Shown here piece after piece: positions 58,701 to 64,000 of a DNA stretch of 64,000 nucleotides. Location of the stretch: assembly GCA_021397845.1 (NCBI GenBank), contig CM038040.1:49467088-49531087 (forward strand). Direction: 5' to 3'. The position numbers and the translations under genes are program-made. The notes below the pieces were generated by a model. It worked only from the letters and a program-made list of their open reading frames with translations. It was not told where the DNA came from and searched no databases. The number at the start of each line of letters is the position of its first letter. Position 1 is the first letter of the stretch. Origin of the DNA: Areca catechu (lineage: Eukaryota > Streptophyta > Magnoliopsida > Arecales > Arecaceae).

Positions 58701-61700
58701 TTAATCTTCATTTTAATATTTCAAGTTCTCAACAGCTCCTGACTGCAATATTTTGCGCTAAGAAACAACTTAGAGCAAATTTGTATTTCCATTGATTTCA
58801 TCCATGTAATTTGATTGAATGATTTCATTTCTCTGAAATGGTTTAGAAATTTTCAGAGATCAAAGCATGAAGTGCACAAAATTGTAAGAAAAAGGCACAA
58901 CTGTCCCAATCAATATAAACATGAAAAATAGGCGAAGCAAATGCATGACAGTTTGTTCTGTGTGTAAGTCCTTTTAATTAATTAGGGCACAATATATAGT
59001 GAAATGTTTCACTGTTGTCTTAAGTTCAGGAAATGACATAAACACTGAAATCCACTTCTTTTTGTATTGCAAACTCAGGAATGTGTGTGCAACAAATTTA
59101 CAAATACAAATATGTAGTGTATGCATAATAGTCTATCAATGTGTTATGTTTTAGCATGTAAAGGTTTTTGTGCATTCATTATTCATGACATTGTGGCACT
59201 GCTCAATTTTGACCTTTGTAGCTTCCTTTATTCTTTTTGGTCCTTTCTTTAGGGACTGATTGATGCACTTTCCTCATCCTTTAACAGGTATTATTCTTGC
59301 ATGAATTTTGTTCTTTGAGTAAAAGCTTACAGATGGTACAACAATTGCGGCTATTTCGGTAGGTCATATGTGATTTGTTTGCTTATATTGTGATTCCATG
59401 TTCTTGCTTACATCCTGAGAATTCTGTCATTTAGCAAGTACAAGAGGACATTATTGGTTGGCTACCATTTGATGCTCTGTTTGGCTGGTTTACTACATTA
59501 TGACATGACAAAATATGAATAATGCTATTCTTATTAGTTGGTGATTAGGTAATTGGGATGCCTTTTATTTTCATTTTATGGTGATCAAATTGTCAAATAT
59601 CAATTAAAGAAGTGCAAATTTAGATAGAAATTAAACAATATCCATCAAATCTTGATCATAAAACTGTTGTTGTTTTTTATTTGTTAGTATCTAATCGGAT
59701 CTTACCACCATGAATAACCTAACTTGTGAGGTATATTATGACTGGTGAACTTTAGGGGGTTGCAGGGTTAAAACTTGACTGTAAGAACATGATTTTATTT
59801 TCATAACAAACTATGCATCTCATCTCAATTTCTCATGGAAAGTATGTGATGGGATTTGACAAGCAAGATAGGTGATCCCACTATCTATTTCAAACGAAGG
59901 GTTGGTGGAATTGTGTGCTACATGGGAAGGTTTGATATATGCTGTTTACAAATTATGGGCTTCACAAATTTGGATGGAGGGTGATTCTATTAGATGGCTT
60001 TCTAATCCACCATCAGATGATAGTAGATGGTATCCATTATTATTGGATTGTTGGAGAATGTTGAGATCTTTGATTACTTTTGACGTTTCTCATGTTTTTC
60101 AGGATGCCAATAGTGTTGCCAAATGGATGGCTTCTTTTGTAGCTGAGTATTCAGGATCGATTTTATGGGACTCTACGGCTACTCTTCCTGTTCAATTTAT
60201 AGATATTTTATTGTTTGATTCTCGGAGATGTATTTATTCATATTTAGTTTAATATAATACATCTGTTTTACCAAAAAAAAAGAAGGGTTGTCAGGTCCTA
60301 AAAAGCATGATAGAACATAGCTAGTTGGAAAAAACAATTTACTTTTTCTACAAAATGAGACTCGAGGTGCTTCTGGTGCTCTTTAGATTTTTTGAAGCAG
60401 ATTATTTATGGCTGTGCTAAACAAAAGCAGTTTATCAGAAGCATGTTATGACATCTTGATGTTTGGAAAAATGTGTTTGGACAGGTCTATATTTTTCTTC
60501 ATCCCTTTCTGCGACATATGAAGGTTGGGATGGTTTTCAGGTGGTGTCACACTTGTTATGTTTGATGAATGAGGATAGGTAGAAAAGTTCGGGTTCTAGG
60601 AGACCTCATATAGACGTTTGGAAAGCTCTTTGCTGAATGATTGCTTTTTTTATAAAAGTTTTTAGAGCTCCCTTTACTAAATTTAATTAACTATATTACT
60701 AGCAACTTTGACATGAATCATATGGTTATGGTATATAGGATCCAACCAAATATATTACAATACATAAATTATTATAGCCACTGCTACTATAATTATTTGG
60801 GAGATATCCTGAACTGTGCTGCTTCCTTTCTGAACCCAAATATAGGAGGTGCTGCTCTTTGATTTTATTCTGCAGGTCTGGATGTTCTCTCTTTTCCCCT
60901 TCCACCATCTTTTTTCTTCTCTTTGTAATTTATTTTTCCAATTATCTTGTTTCCTGATTGTTTCACTTTTTTGCTGGAATCAATCTACATACATGCTGTT
61001 TCAACTTAATTAAGCACTTGATGTTGAATCCCCATGCTTGTGCTTTAAGTTATTTGCTATCTGCAAACAATTTGGCTTCAAGGCTTGATAGATCTCTGAT
61101 TTTTTTTTGGACATTTTTTGCTTTTGGTTTGTTTTGAAATTTCAGAAAGCACGTGAATCCTAATTCCTCTATCCACGGTGCTATGGAACCTTGTAAACCT
61201 CAATCTAATCATTCTGACACTTCTATTAGGTTGTATTGTATGCTGAAATTCCTAGACAGGATTGTAATATCTCTATGTAACATTGGTTGCTTTTTCATGC
61301 AGAACTAACCCTAGGGTTGCATCAGGTTGCTGCAATATGTGGTATATGTGATGGATGGAGTCTAATAAATGTCCACTTGGGTCTTTTTACTTGTCTGCTA
61401 GTGCATTTAAGTGATGATCTATCATAAAGTACAGAATAGTTTGTGATATTTTTATATGTTGAATTACCATTTTGCAGCTTGACAGTATTTGTTGCTTGCA
61501 GGGACCTTGCTGGCGAAGGCATATTTGACATCATAACTGACGTGTTGCAGAGTCAGGATAGGAAGCTTGTATCTGCCGGGTAATCGGTATTCTTTGTTTC
61601 CATTACATGCAAAAAGTTGTTTCAAAATTTCTCATCAATTATATTTCGTAGTTTTTGCACACATCTTGTTTGCTAATGCAGCTATTTGTTCCTAATGCAG

Positions 61701-61794
61701 AGCAGATATTCTCATTCTATTCCTAAACCAGGATCCTAACCTTCTCAGATCATATGTCATTCAACAAGAGGGAAATTCCCTTCTTGGGCTTTTG
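37753..61794 (+). CDS. PP4R3: PP4 regulatory subunit 3 (SMEK), exons 1-17, 3'-partial
   Basis: Regulatory subunit of serine/threonine protein phosphatase 4. It recruits substrates to the catalytic subunit, largely in the nucleus; in Arabidopsis the PP4-SMEK1 complex is linked to HYL1 dephosphorylation and microRNA biogenesis. Seventeen exons joined by GT-AG introns give 1,299 nt, 433 residues, with no stop. Residues about 14-118 form the EVH1-like domain (MQRVKVYRLNDDGKWDD, then the SWRDPE block to HICGVQRNLHF). Residues about 118-143 are a less conserved linker (EIGSHPAMESLEATNALQ). The armadillo-like SMK-1 region follows from about 145 (ELRELPSVELSTLPLILK ... QTYRVGYVKDVILPRILDEA ... LHEFCSLSKSLQMVQQLRLF). 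The family is about 830-870 residues, so roughly half lies beyond the window. Intron phases all agree. The start is the first ATG giving the plant-type short leader MGGQGKGSNSSNS before MQRVKVY. Confidence 0.95.
39041..39393. mobile_element. hAT-like MITE, copy 1
   Basis: 353 bp with terminal inverted repeats CAAGGTTTTA / TAAATCCTTG (one mismatch) and a perfect 8-bp target duplication GCACATAC (39,033-39,040 and 39,394-39,401). An 8-bp duplication is typical of the hAT superfamily. Internal units built on 'gatcgggatgcttggatgct' recur at 39,146, 39,226 and 39,291. No transposase. Confidence 0.88.
41289..41860. repeat. Diverged tandem duplication of about 260-290 bp
   Basis: Copy 1 (about 41,289-41,564) and copy 2 (about 41,565-41,860) share 'cagatatccacaatcaaat', 'aaagttaatccctttttt', 'gaactttcattctaattg' and 'gtggctgatcaatgacaact' in the same order. 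Roughly 80% alike by eye. Confidence 0.88.
43750..44605. mobile_element. Possible foldback element with AT-rich core
   Basis: The left end (gagagggaggatggatgg at 43,770) and the right end (ccatcctccctctaatctatcc at about 44,568) are inverted with respect to each other and enclose a very AT-rich core (43,985-44,430). No clear target duplication was found, so class and exact ends are open. Confidence 0.4.
44980..45058. repeat. 42-bp tandem duplication
   Basis: 'aaggatctttgttgtgaaat' starts at 44,980 and 45,022. Two copies, nearly identical. Confidence 0.93.
45788..45868 (+). CDS. PP4R3: PP4R3 exon 2
   Basis: Residues 16-42, RVKVYRLNDDGKWDDRGTGH onward to DYLE. Acceptor TTTCAG, donor GTTTAG. 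First strand of the EVH1-like fold. Confidence 0.96.
46040..46082 (+). other. G-run tract, possible G-quadruplex (intron 2)
   Basis: Seven runs of four or more G within 43 bp on the transcribed-sense strand. Confidence 0.7.
47117..47289. mobile_element. hAT-like MITE, short degenerate copy
   Basis: 173 bp with ends CAATTTTGCTGT / ACAGTAAATCTTG, roughly inverted. Flanks tttcttgt and gttcttga match at six of eight positions. The interior has 'ttggtatg' and 'gtacc' words. Resembles an older deleted member of the family at 39,041 and 63,121. Confidence 0.4.
47805..47834 (+). other. T-run followed by G-run tract (intron 2)
   Basis: About 14 T then G runs of ten, eight and six separated by single A, T or C bases; could form a G-quadruplex in RNA. 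Confidence 0.7.
48856..48955 (+). CDS. PP4R3: PP4R3 exon 3
   Basis: Residues 43-76 (first base of 76): SSEDLGLIVIDEEDNDTLLV onward to RRQE. Acceptor TTTGCAG, donor GTGCAG, phase 1. Confidence 0.96.
49063..49147 (+). CDS. PP4R3: PP4R3 exon 4
   Basis: Residues 76-104: DTIISWRDPEQATELALSFQ onward to CSYIW. Includes the conserved SWRDPE motif. Donor GTTTTC, phase 2. Confidence 0.96.
49254..49303 (+). CDS. PP4R3: PP4R3 exon 5
   Basis: Residues 104-121: DHICGVQRNLHFSSLG, end of the EVH1-like domain. Acceptor TTATAG, donor GTAAGT. Confidence 0.96.
49371..49436 (+). CDS. PP4R3: PP4R3 exon 6
   Basis: Residues 121-143: LEIGSHPAMESLEATNALQS, a variable linker. Phase 1 on both sides, so skipping it would keep the frame. 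Confidence 0.93.
50745..50985 (+). mobile_element. Au-type SINE
   Basis: 'gaggggtggtaaggttgctcc' gives the A box region and 'ggtgtcactagttcaaaa' a decayed B box. 'gggtaagcttgcgtacattt' and 'gcgggagcctcatgcactgg' match the conserved body of the Au SINE family known from many angiosperms. The 3' part (about 50,878-50,980) is duplicated in tandem. Confidence 0.75.
50876..50982. repeat. 53-bp tandem duplication in SINE tail
   Basis: 'cctcatgcactggattgccc' occurs at about 50,879 and 50,930, each copy ending 'tttggagggtaaaaaac'. One base differs (ccctttt/ccctctt). Confidence 0.93.
51160..51500. repeat. AT-rich low-complexity tract (intron 6)
   Basis: Nearly pure A/T with 'ataatat' words on both strands. 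Confidence 0.9.
52276..52355 (+). CDS. PP4R3: PP4R3 exon 7
   Basis: Residues 143-169: DESFRAVNSELRELPSVELS onward to LPLILK, start of the armadillo-like core. Acceptor TTTGCAG, donor GTTTTG, phase 0. Confidence 0.96.
53696..54507. mobile_element. Foldback (MITE-like) element, intron 7
   Basis: Left end 'gcctctatttggaatt...gagcttttgga' and right end 'tccaaaagctttagccaaattgggcc' are inverted, enclosing an AT-rich core (53,905-54,240). The GGCC-TTTGG ends recall common plant MITEs. No clean target duplication identified. Confidence 0.55.
53905..54240. repeat. (TATAA)n AT-rich tract
   Basis: Irregular TATAA/AATAT repeats forming the core of the foldback element. Confidence 0.9.
54781..54840 (+). 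CDS. PP4R3: PP4R3 exon 8
   Basis: Residues 170-189: TVLECGITDQMRVSELILQD. 60 bp, phase 0 on both sides. Acceptor ATGCAG, donor GTAAGC. Confidence 0.96.
56217..56316 (+). CDS. PP4R3: PP4R3 exon 9
   Basis: Residues 190-223: QEFFPRLMDLFRMCEDLENM onward to LVKGI, a strongly conserved block. Acceptor GTGCAG, donor GTAAGT, phase 1. Confidence 0.97.
56406..56483 (+). CDS. PP4R3: PP4R3 exon 10
   Basis: Residues 223-249: ILLNSPQIFDRIFGDEFIFD onward to GSLE. Donor GTAGGT, phase 1. Confidence 0.97.
57911..57978 (+). CDS. PP4R3: PP4R3 exon 11
   Basis: Residues 249-271: YDPEVPQVQQHRAFLKEHVV onward to FKE. Acceptor GAACAG, donor GTAAAT. Confidence 0.97.
58052..58120 (+). CDS. PP4R3: PP4R3 exon 12
   Basis: Residues 272-294: AIPIKDSSVLSKIHQTYRVG onward to YVK. 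Short introns of 73 and 82 bp flank it. Confidence 0.97.
58203..58280 (+). CDS. PP4R3: PP4R3 exon 13
   Basis: Residues 295-320: DVILPRILDEATIASLNSII onward to ANNAA. Phase 0. Confidence 0.97.
58369..58464 (+). CDS. PP4R3: PP4R3 exon 14
   Basis: Residues 321-352: VISLLKDDASFIPELFARMR onward to SKREL. The open frame continues 117 bp past the donor GTAATG at 58,465, but that read-through has no family similarity. Confidence 0.96.
59288..59358 (+). CDS. PP4R3: PP4R3 exon 15
   Basis: Residues 353-376: VLFLHEFCSLSKSLQMVQQL onward to RLF. Too short for a simple ORF scan; found from the acceptor TTAACAG and conserved HEFCSLSK. Donor GTAGGT, phase 2. Confidence 0.96.
59850..60282 (+). mobile_element. 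5'-truncated LINE with RNase H-like domain (intron 15)
   Basis: An open frame 59,872-60,252 (126 residues) encodes the end of the plant non-LTR RNase H-like domain: ATWEGLIYAVYKLWASQIWM, EGDSIRWL, and FDVSHVFQDANSVAKWMASF. It is followed by a short 3' tail and poly-A (60,272-60,281). The element's 5' part is missing, as usual for LINE insertions. This fragment is intact but has no start context of its own and sits within an intron in the sense direction. Confidence 0.8.
61502..61579 (+). CDS. PP4R3: PP4R3 exon 16
   Basis: Residues 376-402: DLAGEGIFDIITDVLQSQDR onward to LVSAG. Acceptor TTGCAG, donor GTAATC, phase 2. Confidence 0.96.
61701..61794 (+). CDS. PP4R3: PP4R3 exon 17
   Basis: Residues 402-433: ADILILFLNQDPNLLRSYVI onward to SLLGLL. 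Acceptor ATGCAG, donor GTAAGC, phase 0. Last exon in the window. Confidence 0.96.
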
Positions 61795-62093
61795 GTAAGC
61801 AAGTTTAAATTTGTCTGGTCTGGCATAAGCTACAATGCTTCTTTGTTAACCAGTATATTGTCCATAATGTGCAGTTGATTTCCTGCCTTACTCTAATCTT
61901 GTCATGGTTTTGCATATATGTTTATTAAACTATGTATAGCCAACTTGTTTTATTTGGCTTGAAAATCATATGCAAAGTCAGAGTCTTTCATATTCTGGTA
62001 ACAGGAGACCTGGTCAAGTAAATGCACGATTGTCTGCACTAAGATGTTGGCATTTTGTTGTTATTCAAGAGTTGGGGTGTCTCTGCATCTAAT

Positions 62094-62094
<1 letters not shown>

Positions 62095-62129
<35 letters not shown>
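62095..62129. repeat. (CT)n microsatellite
   Basis: About 17 uninterrupted CT units; a likely polymorphic marker. Confidence 0.95.
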
Positions 62130-62131
<2 letters not shown>

Positions 62132-63120
62132 GCTATGGTTCCCGATCCTGTCATTCAAAGGTTCATTTGCTGATTTCTTCCTGTTGCATGGACAGACTTT
62201 ATGAGAGCTTTTAGACTGTAGCATCTTTAGCTTATATGGGTAACATATTGTGTGCACATCATTAAATGATATTAAATCTGGGTACGTGTGCTGCATCTGG
62301 CAGGTAGTGCAAATGGCTGTGATCTTCCCATTTGATTTATATTTGTCTTTTTCTTTTTCTTTTTCAGTTGAATACACTCCTCTTAGTGGTTGCAACTTGT
62401 AGCTATTGTTTCTCTCCCATTCAGCAAGAACTGAAAAATATATCATACACTTATGACAACATGGGAGTAGCCATGGAGGTGTTAAGAGCAGAGATGCAGA
62501 TGATTTCTGCAAACACGAATTTTGGAAATGAAGGCTTTTACACTATTTGTATGTTGTAGGTAGTTGGATTGGAATGATACTTTTGAGGATGTGGCAGTAT
62601 CTTTTACATGAAATTGGTGCTTTTAAATGTTTAAGAAGTTTGGAAGGTTGAAGAGGGGGATCTTGAAGATGCATGGCATGTGACCTAGTCATGAAACATC
62701 CTAGTCATTTGCTGCAGTTTAAAATCCCTACAAACATCCAAATATCTTTATGGTGCTACATACAATAAAGTTATTGGCACCAATAAAATACATGATGCTC
62801 TGTCATACAAATTGGTGCAGGAGGTTTTTGGGACAAGGATCTTGAAGGGTAGGTTGGGTTTAAAATGCTGCGAAGAACAAAATTTTAATGTTCCTGGAAT
62901 TTTCTTTTTGAATTTGAAACTTCTGTTCCACTATAAAGGTTAGAATCTTTATAACTGATGTGGAAGATAGGGTTTGATCTAAGAATATGAACTAGGAGTC
63001 TTGGGCTAGCTTTTGTTATAGTGGAAATAATGTTGGAAGATCTATTAAACTCAAGGGTTTGCCATAATTTATTTCAGCAGGATTTCTTTTTTTTTTTTTT
63101 GTGGTTCATATATTTGAAGT

Positions 63121-63512
63121 CAAGGTTTTAAATTGTATGAGACAAAGGTTTCCAGTTTTTCCATGGAATAGGATGCTCTACTATCCCGTGTTGTCTTGAC
63201 TGCAGTCCCGATCATGCATCCGTGGATATCTTCCATCTTTCTCCCCTTCTTCATTCCTTCCTTCATTTCTTTTTTTTCTTTTCTTTCTTTTCCTTTCTTT
63301 TTTTCTTCTCCTTTCCTTTTTCTTTTTCATCTTCTTCTTTCCTTTCAATTTTTCCTTTTCTTCAATTTTCCTTCCTTTCCTTTTTTTCTCTTTCTTCTTT
63401 TGTCCCTATGTGGATGGGTTCGGAGTCTTGAGCCTGTCTTAGTTCCATTTTCTCATCAAAACGGGATGGGACCACTGGGATGCCCCCTGTCTTGCTGGGA
63501 CGTAAAACCTTG
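63121..63512. mobile_element. hAT-like MITE, copy 2, with pyrimidine tract
   Basis: 392 bp with perfect 10-bp terminal inverted repeats CAAGGTTTTA / TAAAACCTTG and a perfect 8-bp target duplication TTTGAAGT (63,113-63,120 and 63,513-63,520). Shares 'cagtttttccatgg' and 'ggatgc' words with copy 1. The centre (63,228-63,405) is a decayed CT/T-rich tract. No transposase, so it would depend on an element elsewhere. Confidence 0.92.
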
Positions 63513-64000
63513 TTTGAAGTAATGATAGAATTATATTTTTTTGTTTCAGTTTCTCTGGAATGTGAGTGTGTGACTTGATAATTGATCCTATTGATAATAC
63601 AAAAAATAGGCCGTCATCTCTATCAAGGTGATTCTACCTTGTTTGGATAATTGTGGTATTTGGAGCACAGAATATACAGAATATATCAAGAAAAGAAATA
63701 TTTAAACTGTGATTCATACCTAGTATTTACTATTCAGACTTTGCAATCAGACTAAAAAAAAAAAAAAATCAAATAGGTATTTCCTAAATCAAACCATTTT
63801 ACTTCTTTCAGTTTGAACAAATGACAAATGTTTCTCTAGATTTTGTTGAGTCATTACATCCATTTATTGAATAAGTGATCATCATGGTAGACAAAAGGCC
63901 AAGGTTATGGCTAACAATGGGCTAGGGTAAAGCAGTAGCAGTTTTTGGTTTTGAGTGCACTGTTATTTAGTTTGTGGTTAGATGGGTCTTGGGTTTAGAC

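Larger units (their letters stand above)
61795..64000 (+). other. PP4R3: PP4R3 intron 17, incomplete
   Basis: No further family-conserved exon (next expected block begins VKGM) was found to the window edge, so this intron exceeds 2.2 kb. Contains a CT microsatellite, a MITE and a poly-A tract (63,754-63,768). Confidence 0.8.

Noticed and set aside
63196..63522. Phe/Ser-rich ORF that looks like a membrane protein
   Set aside because: Produced by the CT/T-rich tract inside the MITE; hydrophobicity is a by-product of T-rich codons.

Overview
This window is nuclear DNA from a plant, probably a monocot and perhaps a palm. The palm assignment is an impression from the retroelement mix and the low-complexity AT-rich intergenic style; the sequence shows no decisive marker. 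The left 37 kb is a graveyard of nested LTR retrotransposons. The right 27 kb is one large, intron-rich host gene that runs off the window edge.

Region 1 (1-7,090): unassigned low-complexity sequence, then a 5'-truncated Ty3/gypsy element of Tat type in + orientation. It has RNase H, a second archaeal-type RNase H and integrase remnants, then two 3' tandem-repeat arrays (46 and 97 bp), an antisense extra ORF with its own TATA box, a polypurine tract, and a 3' LTR holding a 71-bp array. Region 2 (7,091-15,254): AT-rich DNA with tRNA-derived SINEs, a heavily decayed Ty1/copia element, and an LTR-like block. Region 3 (15,255-37,010) is a nest. A second Tat-type element supplies a 5' LTR, gag and protease on the left, and an antisense ORF and 3' LTR on the right; its pol is missing. 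Between these lie a SIRE-like LTR fragment and an internally deleted chromovirus on the minus strand. One chromovirus LTR is split by a nearly complete Tork/TNT1-like copia element (24,922-30,836, 877-bp LTRs, TAATT target duplication). The 3' Tat LTR is itself split by a solo SIRE-like LTR with a perfect CCCAA target duplication. A tandem duplication of about 597 bp spans the left copia junction and looks much younger than the insertion.

Region 4 (37,000-64,000): the host gene is the regulatory subunit 3 of protein phosphatase 4 (PP4R3/SMEK). Seventeen GT-AG exons can be placed, encoding residues 1-433 in one uninterrupted frame (1,299 nt): the EVH1-like N-terminal domain and the start of the armadillo-like core. 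The rest of the gene lies to the right of the window. Its introns, the first being 8 kb, hold a small hAT-like MITE family (two copies with perfect 8-bp target duplications), an Au-type SINE, a 5'-truncated LINE with an RNase H-like domain, foldback elements, G-runs and microsatellites.

No RNA genes or CRISPR arrays were found. No retroelement in the window looks able to move on its own: reading frames are broken, the copia reverse transcriptase has lost its second catalytic Asp, and one gypsy integrase has lost its second. The only gene that looks functional is PP4R3.
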